DNA of 64,000 nt, taken from IMG/VR virus record IMGVR_UViG_3300042359_000853, positions 1-64,000 of that record. One strand, 5' to 3'. The stretch is from a virus. The notes below the pieces were generated by a model, which did not search any database, was not told the DNA's origin, and was given only the letters and a program-made list of their open reading frames with translations. Both the position numbers and the translations under genes were made by a program. This document shows positions 1 to 7,613 of this stretch, one piece after another. Position 1 is the stretch's first letter; each line of letters starts with the position of its first letter.

Positions 1-20
1 ACAAACTTTACAAGGCTGTT

Positions 21-149
21 TCAAGATAGAATATAAGTTTCTACTATAAATCCACCATCATAATACCTCAATATTTCCCAGATAATGGATTTTCCATATA
101 TATGAAAATCTTCCCCTTCATCTGAGCCCCCAAGATAAATCATTACCAT
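21..149 (-). CDS. Possible small protein, 42 aa
   Basis: An open frame of 42 codons starts with two close ATG codons (M1 and M3) and is rich in aromatic and acidic residues (for example YLGGSDEGEDF and YYDGGF). A GTG lies slightly upstream in the same frame. No family is recognised. Its support is only that the gap would otherwise be long; it may be non-coding or a relic. Confidence 0.25.
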   Translation of the reverse strand: MVMIYLGGSDEGEDFHIYGKSIIWEILRYYDGGFIVETYILS

Positions 150-224
150 TTCCAAAAAAAATAACACCACTCATATCTCTTGACCCTACAGGATAACTCA
201 TTATTTAGCTGATCCAAAGTAGTG

Positions 225-280
225 AAATTTCTTAAAAAGATATAAAGGGATAAAATCTTTCCTAGGTAAAACAGGTGTTG
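225..280 (+). repeat. Leader repeat, copy 1
   Basis: This stretch closely resembles 1781-1836: both run AAATTTCTTAAAAA, a short variable part, then AAGGGATAAAATC and a T-rich end, and both lie just upstream of a gene with a capsid-targeting-like N-terminus. AAAGAT and ATCTTT arms could form a small hairpin. It probably arose by duplication of a promoter/leader block. Confidence 0.6.
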
Positions 281-306
281 ATATAAAAATAATAACATTT
301 ATTTCC

Positions 307-314
307 ATATATAC
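307..314 (+). promoter_or_regulatory. TATATAC start-proximal element
   Basis: ATATATAC ends 5 nt before the ATG at 320. The same element at 2-5 nt spacing precedes about a dozen genes here. It may be a late-type -10 element giving a leaderless or nearly leaderless mRNA. Confidence 0.5.
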
Positions 315-319
315 TCTAT

Positions 320-1699
320 ATGAAATACTTGAAAACATACGAGAGTTTTAGAATCCTTAATGAGGAAATATTTGGTCTTTTCGGGTCTAATAATGGTCAG
401 AAGAGATATAAAAAATTAGAAGATAAAGATCTAATTAGTTTTATCCAAGACAACTCTAAGGAATTGGAGGGTAAATTTTCGGTCCCTTGGAAGACAAACT
501 TAATACAAAATATTTCTAATAAAGACGAAATTATAAAAATATTAAATGATATAAAAAATGAGAGTAGCTTAGATGGATTTATAAGTGACCTAGAGCTTAG
601 TAAAAACATCAAATTAAAATCAGTAGAAAAAGATCCATCACAGGAAAAAAAAGATGAACCTCAACCCTCTAAAGAAAAAGAAAATACTAATTTACAAGAT
701 ACAGAATTAAGAACTTTTTTAGAAAAATGGAAGGTAGAGTGGGAAAATATAATAGGGGAAGGAATTAATGAAAAATATATTAATGGGTTATATAATTTCT
801 TAAAATGGGAACCAGAGTTTCAAAATGGTTTACTTAAAGGTGAAAGTATGGGGCCGGATGAAACAGATAGATCAATAAATTTCTTAAAATTAATACAAAA
901 ATATAACCCACAATCATTAAAAGAAAAATTAGATATAATTAATAAAAAAAGGGAAGAACTTTTTAAAGAAATAAAAAAATATTTACCTAATTTTAATATC
1001 GATGATCCCAAAACTCACGAAAAATTTTTTAAAGCCAGCAATGATAAACCCTATATGAGATTAGAAGATTTTTTAGAAAATCTTAACCTTTTTACTAAAA
1101 ATGAATATTCCTCCCCAATAAATAAAAAATTAGAATTCATTTCAGAAAAATTAGAAAAATTTTCATTTGGCACGGATGTTAAAAAATTAGGGATTGATAT
1201 TTTAAGAGATAAAAAACTTATAGTTGATAGAAATGGTTTTGTTACCTATCACGGATCTGATAGGGATAACTATGGCGATGATAAATTTGCTTCTACAATT
1301 AACTTTAAAAAAAGAAAAGGATTAGGGTTATTTACATCAGATTTAAAAACAGCAATACAATATGCTATAGCTCAAACTAAAGGGGGGATGGCAGGATCTA
1401 AAGCTGAAGAAGGTGATAAAGTTACGATTTATCGTATTGTATTAAATAGTAAACCATTTCTATTGGGTAATGAAAATGAAGTCTCTTTCAGTGAGATGAA
1501 GGTATTATTAGATTTTGGTTTTGGTGGTTTAGATGGTATAGGTCAAACCGATAATGAAAGAGAAATTATTATAGTAACTCCTGATGCTATCGAAGGGGCC
1601 GAACTGATAAGTCAAGGTGATGACGAATTTGGTAAGATTCTCAAGATGGCCGAACAAAAAGGGGGAGGACATCGGGTTTCTGGGAAAAAAATGGACTAG
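320..1699 (+). CDS. Putative capsid-packaged ADP-ribosyltransferase-like protein
   Basis: The 459-residue protein has a leader MKYLKTYESFRILNEE that fits the T4 capsid-targeting pattern (basic/aromatic, then L-N-E, a gp21-type cleavage site). Residues about 20-300 are charged, helical and K/E-rich. The C-terminal part (about 303-430) resembles an ADP-ribosyltransferase fold: VTYHGS with H311, GLFTSDLKTAIQYA with Y348, and a DNEREII strand with E413/E415, consistent with an H-Y-E triad spaced much as in PARP-type enzymes. T4 Alt is a known precedent: an ADP-ribosyltransferase packaged in the head and injected. The assignment is by motif only; the fold could also be a non-enzymatic ART relative. 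It lies beside another leader-bearing gene at 1878. Confidence 0.55.
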   Translation: MKYLKTYESFRILNEEIFGLFGSNNGQKRYKKLEDKDLISFIQDNSKELEGKFSVPWKTNLIQNISNKDEIIKILNDIKNESSLDGFISDLELSKNIKLKSVEKDPSQEKKDEPQPSKEKENTNLQDTELRTFLEKWKVEWENIIGEGINEKYINGLYNFLKWEPEFQNGLLKGESMGPDETDRSINFLKLIQKYNPQSLKEKLDIINKKREELFKEIKKYLPNFNIDDPKTHEKFFKASNDKPYMRLEDFLENLNLFTKNEYSSPINKKLEFISEKLEKFSFGTDVKKLGIDILRDKKLIVDRNGFVTYHGSDRDNYGDDKFASTINFKKRKGLGLFTSDLKTAIQYAIAQTKGGMAGSKAEEGDKVTIYRIVLNSKPFLLGNENEVSFSEMKVLLDFGFGGLDGIGQTDNEREIIIVTPDAIEGAELISQGDDEFGKILKMAEQKGGGHRVSGKKMD

Positions 1700-1780
1700 T
1701 AGCGTAGGTAAAAAAATTTCCAAAAAGTTCTTACATGGAAGTCTTGGCCGGAAAATTTTCTAAAAAAAGGGGGTCAAAAA

Positions 1781-1836
1781 AAATTTCTTAAAAAAGATGC
1801 GAAGGGATAAAATCCTTTTTTGGGTAGGAAGTGGTG
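1781..1836 (+). repeat. Leader repeat, copy 2
   Basis: Second copy of the block at 225-280, ahead of the gene at 1878. The shared core is AAATTTCTTAAAAA then AAGGGATAAAATC. Here AAGGGAT and ATCCTT could pair as a small hairpin. Confidence 0.6.
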
Positions 1837-1864
1837 TAATGAAAAAATGATTTAATCTTTTTCA

Positions 1865-1874
1865 ATATATATAC
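1865..1874 (+). promoter_or_regulatory. TATATATAC start-proximal element
   Basis: ATATATATAC ends 3 nt before the ATG at 1878, matching the spacing seen at 320, 16218 and 17611. Confidence 0.5.
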
Positions 1875-1877
1875 TAT

Positions 1878-2348
1878 ATGAAAAAGATTAAATCATTTGT
1901 AGAGCACATCAAGGAAGATTTAGATGTATCTACTAGGCAAAGAGCTTTTCAAGAGCTCGAGAATAGAGTAAAAAGCTTAAAAAATTTCGAGCTCGATCGT
2001 AAGCTCCGGCAGCTTAGTAATATCTACCGTAGTCTTTCTGGCAGCTCAAATGCTCTTAAAGACGAGTTACAAAATTATATACGGGAAGTTTTAGGAGTTC
2101 CTAGAGCTGAAATACTCTCACGTAATCTTAGTATTAGAGGCGTAGGTAATCATACTGTTGAGTTTATTGTAAGGGATGGTGAAAGATCTATTCTATTACA
2201 CCTGATTGTAAAGCCTAACGGATATCGCGTAGGTGGTACATCTAGTAAAGATTTCTTAGATAGATGTGAGAATGATATACAATTTTGGGAGTTAGTAGAT
2301 AATCTAGCCCAGGGTATTCAGGAGAATGATATTTATTTGGAAAAATAA
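1878..2348 (+). CDS. Hypothetical protein with capsid-targeting-like leader
   Basis: 156 residues, no recognised family. The N-terminus MKKIKSFVEHIKEDLD matches the leader pattern, with I-K-E as a possible prohead-protease site. Residues about 18-75 are predicted helical and charged; the remainder is mixed, with a strand-rich stretch around HTVEFIVRDGERSILLHLIV. The start is fixed by the TATATATAC element 3 nt upstream. It shares its leader block with the ART-like gene before it, so the two are probably co-regulated late genes. Confidence 0.7.
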   Translation: MKKIKSFVEHIKEDLDVSTRQRAFQELENRVKSLKNFELDRKLRQLSNIYRSLSGSSNALKDELQNYIREVLGVPRAEILSRNLSIRGVGNHTVEFIVRDGERSILLHLIVKPNGYRVGGTSSKDFLDRCENDIQFWELVDNLAQGIQENDIYLEK

Positions 2349-2431
2349 TTTCAAAAAAACCATATAAAACACTTAAAGACATTTAGGCAACTGGACAAAG
2401 AGACCTCTATTGAAGTAAATATTATCAGGTT

Positions 2432-2698
2432 TTATATGCCTAATATTTGATCGATTTTTTCATCTCTTACCTTTGAGAACTTCTTGAAGTTCTTCATTTC
2501 ACGGGTAATTACAAATAATGAAAGGGGAAATCTTCTACCGCTCTTGTTATATAACACTACCATACCAAATGCTATAGGATCATTTTGGTAGCCAGTATAT
2601 TCTTTGAATTGGACCAAATCACCCCTCTTCAATGGTCCGACCAGCATATCTCTTCCTTGGTAGATGAGAGTTTCACCGGGTATAAATTTATTTTCCAT
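2432..2698 (-). CDS. Small paralogue family member A
   Basis: 88 residues. The N-terminal half (ENKFIPGETLIYQGRDM, then LKRGDLVQFKEY) looks like a compact beta-barrel of SH3/KOW type: gE.L.y.G.....lk.Gd.V.F. It ends VRDEKIDQILGI, the shared C-terminal motif. It is one of four tandem relatives (2432-3486) and overlaps the start of the next by 11 nt, so translation is probably coupled. The function is unknown. Confidence 0.75.
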   Translation of the reverse strand: MENKFIPGETLIYQGRDMLVGPLKRGDLVQFKEYTGYQNDPIAFGMVVLYNKSGRRFPLSLFVITREMKNFKKFSKVRDEKIDQILGI

Positions 2699-2936
2699 GT
2701 TCCAATATATCGTTTATTTTGCTATCTCTTACTTTCCAATCCCTTATGAAATAACAAACATCTTGACTAGGTATATAACTTACATTTTTACTCTGTGTAT
2801 ATCTTGATACATACATACCTCCACTTTGAAAGTATTGGATAAACTCTACACGTTCCCCTTTTTTAAGTGTAGTATAAGGTCCTAGTGTCTCTCCTATGAA
2901 AATGAGGATTTCTCCAGTTATGAACTGATGTGACAT
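2688..2936 (-). CDS. Small paralogue family member B
   Basis: 82 residues, same layout as its neighbours: HQFITGEILIFIGETLG, a lysine/glycine turn LKKGERVEF, and the tail VRDSKINDILEHGK. It begins shortly downstream of a TATATTTG promoter-like element (2951-2958) and its 3' end overlaps the next paralogue. The function is unknown; the barrel-like half suggests binding rather than catalysis. Confidence 0.75.
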   Translation of the reverse strand: MSHQFITGEILIFIGETLGPYTTLKKGERVEFIQYFQSGGMYVSRYTQSKNVSYIPSQDVCYFIRDWKVRDSKINDILEHGK

Positions 2937-2950
2937 ATCTAAATTTTTTA

Positions 2951-2958
2951 CAAATATA
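2951..2958 (-). promoter_or_regulatory. Bacteroidota-type -7 element
   Basis: TATATTTG on the minus strand, matching TAnnTTTG, 14 nt upstream of the ATG at 2936. No clear TTG was seen about 20 nt further up, so the -33 part is weak. Confidence 0.45.
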
Positions 2959-2963
2959 GTTAT

Positions 2964-3218
2964 TTATTTTTGGATTTCTTCAGGGGGTAGTTCTAATATT
3001 TGCGAGATTTTTTCATCTCTTAACTCTTGAATAGTTTTCAAAAAGCAGTCGTCGATAGTGTATAGTTGGTTGGGTTCCCCAATGAGTTCAACCAAAAGCC
3101 TTTTTCCCCGACCGAGGGTATGAAAAAGAACTTCTCTTAATATCACTCGCCGACCTGGTGGAAACCCATTTAATCTTGCTGTTTTGTCTCTCAGTATCAA
3201 TATATCACCTGTTTTCAT
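2964..3218 (-). CDS. Small paralogue family member C
   Basis: 84 residues. It begins directly with the barrel-like part (MKTGDILILRDKTA, PPGRRVILREV) and ends LRDEKISQILELPPEEIQK, with the shared R-D-x-K-I-x-x-I-L motif a few residues from the end. It overlaps the stop of the upstream paralogue by 14 nt. No function is recognised. Confidence 0.75.
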   Translation of the reverse strand: MKTGDILILRDKTARLNGFPPGRRVILREVLFHTLGRGKRLLVELIGEPNQLYTIDDCFLKTIQELRDEKISQILELPPEEIQK

Positions 3219-3486
3219 TATCTAATAGAATATTTATTTTTTTTGATCTCCATTCAGATAAGCTGATAAACAATTCAGGTGTAAAAAACTCATCTAAAAG
3301 TTCAAATCCTTGAGGATGAACTTCCCGTCCTACCTGATACACCATTAAATATTGTTTTGCGCTGTGAGTTTTGAGCCTCATCCACTTTCCGAAAAAAATA
3401 ACCTTATCACCGTATTTAAGGTAGGGTGGCTCGTTGATATCTTGACCGATATAAACGATAACATCTCCTCTAAGGGGGGAGTTCAC
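3205..3486 (-). CDS. Small paralogue family member D
   Basis: 93 residues: NSPLRGDVIVYIGQDI, then LKYGDKVIFFGKW, and a tail WRSKKINILLDNENR that is a divergent form of the shared C-terminal motif. It is the first gene of the four-member tandem array in the direction of transcription. Divergence between copies suggests an old duplication. Confidence 0.75.
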   Translation of the reverse strand: MNSPLRGDVIVYIGQDINEPPYLKYGDKVIFFGKWMRLKTHSAKQYLMVYQVGREVHPQGFELLDEFFTPELFISLSEWRSKKINILLDNENR

Positions 3487-3510
3487 TACTGCTAGTAGGA
3501 AGAATATAGC

Positions 3511-3876
3511 TCATAGTTCTTCCCTGTTTTGGTCGGTTTGGTTACCATCATCCCCTTCATCGGATAGAAGATCTCTTAGCTTACACTCTCTAATGGCTTG
3601 AGTTACTATTTCATCAGAAGCAAATTTAACGTCGTGACCACGGGAATCACAACTATAGACTAATTTACCATCACTAGAATAGTATTCTCTACTCCAAAAT
3701 CCATTAGAATCTCTGAGTAGGTAATTTCTTCCGAGATGATCCCAAAACCATCTAGTGCAAGTACCATCTTCTTCTTCTCTGTAAATAAGTTGGTGGTGCT
3801 CGTTTTGGATATCAAGATTACCATTCACCGAGAAATCCCAATCGAGTAGTTCAGATATTTTAGGCCACGGATTCAT
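3511..3876 (-). CDS. Hypothetical protein with YD-like phage repeats
   Basis: 121 residues. The middle has aromatic/glycine repeats (GRNYLLRDSNGFWSREYY, then SSDGKLVYSCDSRG) like the short D-S-x-G-x-W / Y-D-x-x-G-x-x-Y modules seen in phage hypotheticals and RHS/YD proteins. The tail contains IRECKLRDLLSDEG, a weak match to the shared C-terminal motif, then an acidic end. Its start ATG overlaps the stop of the lipoprotein gene upstream by 4 nt. Confidence 0.65.
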   Translation of the reverse strand: MNPWPKISELLDWDFSVNGNLDIQNEHHQLIYREEEDGTCTRWFWDHLGRNYLLRDSNGFWSREYYSSDGKLVYSCDSRGHDVKFASDEIVTQAIRECKLRDLLSDEGDDGNQTDQNREEL

Positions 3877-4301
3877 TTTTGTGGAATTGTAATTATAGTG
3901 CCGCTTTTAAGGCCAAGCTCCCTAGCTAAGTGCCAACAAGAATCTGCCTGGGTCAGGTCACCTTGAACATGGTGGATACTTCCAAGCAGTAGCAAGGCCT
4001 CTGGTGTTGGATACCAAATAAGTGTTTGCTCGACAAGAGCTCTAGCTTCGGTGTATCTACGTTCATAAACCATTTTTTGAGCTCTTACTAAATTTTGAAT
4101 GATTAAATCTGTGGTGAAGTTAAATTTTTCATAAGTAAGTTGACGGGCCAGTGGAGGTATCGTATCCTTGGGTTTTTGTAGAGATGTTGAATCTTCACGT
4201 TTCTCGCGACCCCGCTCGGTATAGATACGAAATCTCGAACCTTGATAGCAAGAGACAAGTAGTAAAAATGAATAGAACAGAAGTGGTAAGAATTTTTTCA
4301 T
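3873..4301 (-). CDS. TPR-type lipoprotein
   Basis: 142 residues with a lipoprotein signal peptide: basic MKK, hydrophobic stretch, and lipobox LVSC with C18 as the acylated cysteine. A tetratricopeptide-like pair of helices follows near the C-terminus (EARALVEQTLIWYP, then ALLLLGSIHHVQGDL). It should sit in the periplasm or outer membrane as a binding scaffold. The ATGA overlaps with both neighbours point to one operon (4957 to 2432 direction). Phage lipoproteins sometimes act in superinfection exclusion; that is inference only. Confidence 0.7.
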   Translation of the reverse strand: MKKFLPLLFYSFLLLVSCYQGSRFRIYTERGREKREDSTSLQKPKDTIPPLARQLTYEKFNFTTDLIIQNLVRAQKMVYERRYTEARALVEQTLIWYPTPEALLLLGSIHHVQGDLTQADSCWHLARELGLKSGTIITIPQK

Positions 4302-4957
4302 GATGGGTCTTGGGATAATATTCTATTTATTCTAGTTTCTCTTCTAAGTTGTAGAGGCATTACTTTTTCTATCATTCGCATAAAAGCTGCTCTTCTAGCC
4401 TCTTCATAACTTTGGAATCTAGGTATTCCATTGAAAAGTTCCGATTTTCTTTGATCCAGAAATTCACGGACTGAACTTTTCATATTCGTCACATGAAAAG
4501 TAAAAAGTTGAATATTAGGCATCCAATCAACTGAATATTTTAGGTAGTGAACTTCTCTGAACCACCAATCGGCAAGTGCGTAAGTGGGGTAATATTCAGA
4601 GTTACCCAAAAAACCAACTTCTTTGAGCTGTTCAAGTAGATCGCTCTCGATCATATCGACTGGTTTGAGTGGCATGTTGTAATTAGAGAGAGAGAGGAGA
4701 TGGTGAGTAAAATGAGATAAGAGGTAGTAAGAACTACCTAAACCTAATAGAGTTGCTAGATTGAAATTTTTCTGGGGATCCTCGTAGCAGGTTATTCCCA
4801 GCATGATGATGGTGATTAGAAGGCTCAAGAGGTCAAAAGCGGGGATATCCCTACCGAATCTTCCGAAAAAAAGATATTCCACGAGTCCAAAAACAAAAAC
4901 AAGTAGGTAAAGTGCTCGTAAATTGGTGAAATGCTCCCGTGATAGAAATCTTTTCAT
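4298..4957 (-). CDS. Multi-pass membrane protein
   Basis: 219 residues. Three hydrophobic segments lie in the first 110 residues (LYLLVFVFGLVEYLFF; LLSLLITIIMLGIT; LATLLGLGSSYYLLSHF), followed by a soluble, basic C-terminal half. It ends RRETRINRILSQDPS, matching the shared C-terminal motif. It is the first gene after a TATCTTTG element and is coupled to the lipoprotein gene by a 4-nt overlap. No family is recognised. Confidence 0.7.
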   Translation of the reverse strand: MKRFLSREHFTNLRALYLLVFVFGLVEYLFFGRFGRDIPAFDLLSLLITIIMLGITCYEDPQKNFNLATLLGLGSSYYLLSHFTHHLLSLSNYNMPLKPVDMIESDLLEQLKEVGFLGNSEYYPTYALADWWFREVHYLKYSVDWMPNIQLFTFHVTNMKSSVREFLDQRKSELFNGIPRFQSYEEARRAAFMRMIEKVMPLQLRRETRINRILSQDPS

Positions 4958-4970
4958 AGATATTTTTTTA

Positions 4971-4978
4971 CAAAGATA
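4971..4978 (-). promoter_or_regulatory. Bacteroidota-type -7 element
   Basis: TATCTTTG on the minus strand, 13 nt upstream of the ATG at 4957; divergent from the element at 5022. The -33 part is not clear. Confidence 0.5.
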
Positions 4979-5021
4979 ATAAGATTTTCCGGTTTTAGAT
5001 AGTCTTTAGGTAATTTTTTTG

Positions 5022-5029
5022 TATATTTG
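5022..5029 (+). promoter_or_regulatory. Bacteroidota-type -7 element
   Basis: TATATTTG on the plus strand, 11 nt upstream of the ATG at 5041. It forms a divergent pair with 4971-4978. Confidence 0.5.
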
Positions 5030-5040
5030 AAAAAAAACTT

Positions 5041-5271
5041 ATGACATTTGTAGAAATAATTGGCTGGCTCTCAACTCTGGTGGTTTTCATTTCATTTTCT
5101 CAAAAATCCATGAAACGACTTAGAGTAGTTTCGATTGCTGCTTGCCTGTTATGGTCTTGGTATGGATATTTAAAATCTGATATGCCCGTTATAGTTACGA
5201 ATATTTCAATTATTTTCATACATATCTCGGCTCTTTATCGTGAAAAAGGTTCAGACGTAACGAGTTCCTGA
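5041..5271 (+). CDS. YgjV/SemiSWEET-like small membrane protein
   Basis: 76 residues with three hydrophobic segments: IIGWLSTLVVFISFS, then after SMKRLR a second (VVSIAACLLWSWYGYL), and IVTNISIIFIHISALY. The layout (G-W, S-x-K-x-M-K-x-L-R, W-x-x-Y-G, x-T-N) fits the YgjV family of small inner-membrane proteins, related in shape to SemiSWEET half-transporters. Substrate is unknown. It is transcribed from its own host-like promoter and overlaps the convergent gene by 21 nt. Confidence 0.6.
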   Translation: MTFVEIIGWLSTLVVFISFSQKSMKRLRVVSIAACLLWSWYGYLKSDMPVIVTNISIIFIHISALYREKGSDVTSS

Positions 5272-5652
5272 AATAACTCTAGGTGAAGGTCTTTTTTCTA
5301 TAGCTAAAAAATCTTCATATTGGTGTATGAAACCGGTTTGATTTATGAAATCTAAAAGTTTATCTCTTTGTGTGAGAGTTGTATAATCAAGTAGGGGATC
5401 TAAGTTCTTTATAAAAGGTATATAAAGACCCAAGGCAGAAACATTCCAGAAATTTTCTGTAAATCCTTGAAAATCTAGAGTAATATTTGGTCTTACACCA
5501 GATTCAGACCTAAAAATTATCCGAGTATCTCTACCTAGAAAATCTGAAATATCGCCTGGAAGCTCGTGTGAGTAATCTCCTGATATTAGAACAGTAGCGG
5601 ATGTTCCAATGAAGGGCTCAAGATGATGTCTGTAAATTTCAAAGTTTTTCAT
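5251..5652 (-). CDS. Hypothetical protein, 133 aa
   Basis: No family recognised. It is a soluble mixed alpha/beta protein (ATVLISGDYSHELPGDI; DTRIIFRSESGV) with no signal peptide or metal motif. Its 3' end overlaps the convergent membrane-protein gene by 21 nt. Confidence 0.6.
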   Translation of the reverse strand: MKNFEIYRHHLEPFIGTSATVLISGDYSHELPGDISDFLGRDTRIIFRSESGVRPNITLDFQGFTENFWNVSALGLYIPFIKNLDPLLDYTTLTQRDKLLDFINQTGFIHQYEDFLAIEKRPSPRVISGTRYV

Positions 5653-5739
5653 ATCTAAATATATTAAATATTTCCTGTTTTGTTCGAGTAGTAATCAAAC
5701 TTCTTTTTCTGAGCGTCTATAAATAAGAAAAAAACATTT

Positions 5740-7314
5740 ATGAAACAAAAATTATTACTACTTCTCTTTCTACTAGTAAGTAGTCTGTCGGAAGCTCAAA
5801 ATCTAGTAGATACCGTAAGAACGAATATCACTACCAACACAACCTGGAGACGGGATAGAATTTATCTTATCGAAGGCTATCGGTTTGTAAAAGATGGAGC
5901 TACTCTAACAATCGAGCCAGGCACTACTATTAGAGGTGATAAAGCTTCGAAAGGCACACTTATTATTACAAAGACCGGAAAGATCCTAGCCAACGGAAAT
6001 GATACAATGCCTATTGTATTTACCTCGAATCAACCACAAGGAACTAGAACTTATGGTGACTGGGGAGGTATCGTAATCCTGGGAAACGCACCTATCAATG
6101 TTCCTGGTGGCATAGGTATTATCGAAGGTGGTCTTCTTGGGCAAGATGCTACTTATGGGGGAAATAACCAAGATGATAGTTCAGGAGTTTTTAGGTATGT
6201 TCGTATTGAATACCCAGGCATCGCCTATCAGCCAAACTCTGAAATAAACGGATTAACTCTCGGTGGTGTAGGTCGTAAAACACAAATCGATCACATACAA
6301 GTTAGCTATTCTGGTGATGATGCCTTTGAGTGGTTCGGTGGAAATGTAAATTGTAAATACCTAGTAGCACACAGAGGTTGGGATGACGATTTTGATACTG
6401 ATTTTGGATATTCTGGAAAGGTTCAATTCGCCTTATCAATGAGAGACCCAAATATTTCAGACCAATCCCAATCCAATGGACTTGAGTCTGATAACGATGG
6501 AACCGGAACTTTTAATACACCCTTTACTTCACCTCTATTTTCTAATGTAACTATTATTGGACCTAGAGAGGGTGGTAACCCGGCTTCACTCTACCGTAGA
6601 GCTATGCATCTTCGTAGAAATACCAGAACTTCTATCTATAACTCTCTTTTTACTGGTTATACAACTGGTCTTCATATTGATGGACAAGCATCTCAAGCAG
6701 CAGCTACTCTCGATAGCCTTCAGCTAGAACGTGTTATACTCTGTAATATGCTAAATAACTTCGAGCAAACATCTGGTCAAAATACCTGGCAAGGTATGAA
6801 CTCCTATTTTTTAGATTCAACTCGTCAGAACCAAATTATTGATAGCACATTTCGATTGGGTCTTCGCCCGGGTTACGCAAACTTGGGTAGTCCAGACCTC
6901 GTGCCAGATTCAGGAAGTTTATTGTTGAGTGGTGCTAATTTTACAAATCCCCGATTGAGTGATGGATTTTTTGATACCGTGAGTTTCATTGGCGCTTTTG
7001 GCCTAGTAGATTGGACTAGGGGCTGGTCAAATTTCAATCCAGATACCGTTCATACCTCTGTAGAAGTCGTAAATCGAACCGTAACAAGGGTTTATCCGAA
7101 CCCAGTTACACAAGGTCTATTTACTATTCAGTTAGATGAACTTCCACAAGATGTGCGTGTATTCGATATTCGTGGTAGGGAGGTTCAATCTTCATGGAGT
7201 CAGATCTCTGAAGATGCCATCCGAGTATCTCTGGATACAAATAAAGTTGGTCTAATGACCGTTCTTATTCAAGATAAACTTTCCTTAAAGATATCCAGAA
7301 TAGTAGTTCGGTAA
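5740..7314 (+). CDS. T9SS-exported beta-helix protein
   Basis: 524 residues. A Sec signal peptide (about 1-19, ending SEAQ) is followed by a right-handed beta-helix-like body of a family common in Bacteroidota (GATLTIEPGTTIRGDKAS; GDWGGIVILGNAPIN; EWFGGNVNCKYLVAHRGWDD; DTDFGYSGKVQFALSMRDPN). The last about 80 residues are a type A T9SS C-terminal sorting domain: RVYPNPVTQG near residue 450, a beta-sandwich with VRVFDIRGREV, and a basic IVVR end. In the host this would go through Sec and then the T9SS to the cell surface or medium, using host machinery. It stands alone with its own terminator. Function is unknown; adhesion, surface masking or glycan binding are options. Confidence 0.85.
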   Translation: MKQKLLLLLFLLVSSLSEAQNLVDTVRTNITTNTTWRRDRIYLIEGYRFVKDGATLTIEPGTTIRGDKASKGTLIITKTGKILANGNDTMPIVFTSNQPQGTRTYGDWGGIVILGNAPINVPGGIGIIEGGLLGQDATYGGNNQDDSSGVFRYVRIEYPGIAYQPNSEINGLTLGGVGRKTQIDHIQVSYSGDDAFEWFGGNVNCKYLVAHRGWDDDFDTDFGYSGKVQFALSMRDPNISDQSQSNGLESDNDGTGTFNTPFTSPLFSNVTIIGPREGGNPASLYRRAMHLRRNTRTSIYNSLFTGYTTGLHIDGQASQAAATLDSLQLERVILCNMLNNFEQTSGQNTWQGMNSYFLDSTRQNQIIDSTFRLGLRPGYANLGSPDLVPDSGSLLLSGANFTNPRLSDGFFDTVSFIGAFGLVDWTRGWSNFNPDTVHTSVEVVNRTVTRVYPNPVTQGLFTIQLDELPQDVRVFDIRGREVQSSWSQISEDAIRVSLDTNKVGLMTVLIQDKLSLKISRIVVR

Positions 7315-7334
7315 TTTTTTATCCGGTTTTTTCT

Positions 7335-7372
7335 AGAGGCGTAGGAAATATTTCCTATGCCTCTTTTTTTTG
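7335..7372 (+). terminator. Intrinsic terminator
   Basis: A 14-bp stem (AGAGGCGTAGGAAA / TTTCCTATGCCTCT, one G-U pair) is followed by a T-run. It lies 21 nt after the stop of the T9SS cargo gene. Confidence 0.85.
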
Positions 7373-7423
7373 TTCTAGAGAGTAAACTTCTAAATATATA
7401 AATTTATAATCCTGTCATCTTCG

Positions 7424-7606
7424 GTGAAAGAAAAAATCTTCTCAACTATTGTTTTTACACTAATCTGGTTACTTGTAATCTGGGTATTAAGATTTTATAC
7501 AAATTTAGTTTTTGGAAATCCAGGATTTATAACTAGCTCAATAATAATATTCGTAGGATTTTTACTTGCTCACCTTTTTACGCCTTTACTTACAAAAAAC
7601 GAATAA
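7424..7606 (+). CDS. Small two-TM membrane protein
   Basis: 60 residues with two hydrophobic segments (TIVFTLIWLLVIWVL and SSIIIFVGFLLAHLF) and short charged ends. It starts at GTG; there is no in-frame ATG nearby. It lies 7 nt before the secreted-protein gene at 7614, so both are probably one transcript. Size and topology would allow a holin, but nothing else supports that. Confidence 0.5.
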   Translation: MKEKIFSTIVFTLIWLLVIWVLRFYTNLVFGNPGFITSSIIIFVGFLLAHLFTPLLTKNE

Positions 7607-7613
7607 CCAAAAA

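Larger units (their letters stand above)
1..319. other. Left-edge intergenic region
   Basis: No convincing long gene is present. It holds one short minus-strand reading frame (21-149), one copy of a leader sequence that recurs before the next-but-one start (225-280 versus 1781-1836), and a TATATAC element just before the start at 320. The rest is AT-rich with no recognisable structure. Confidence 0.5.
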
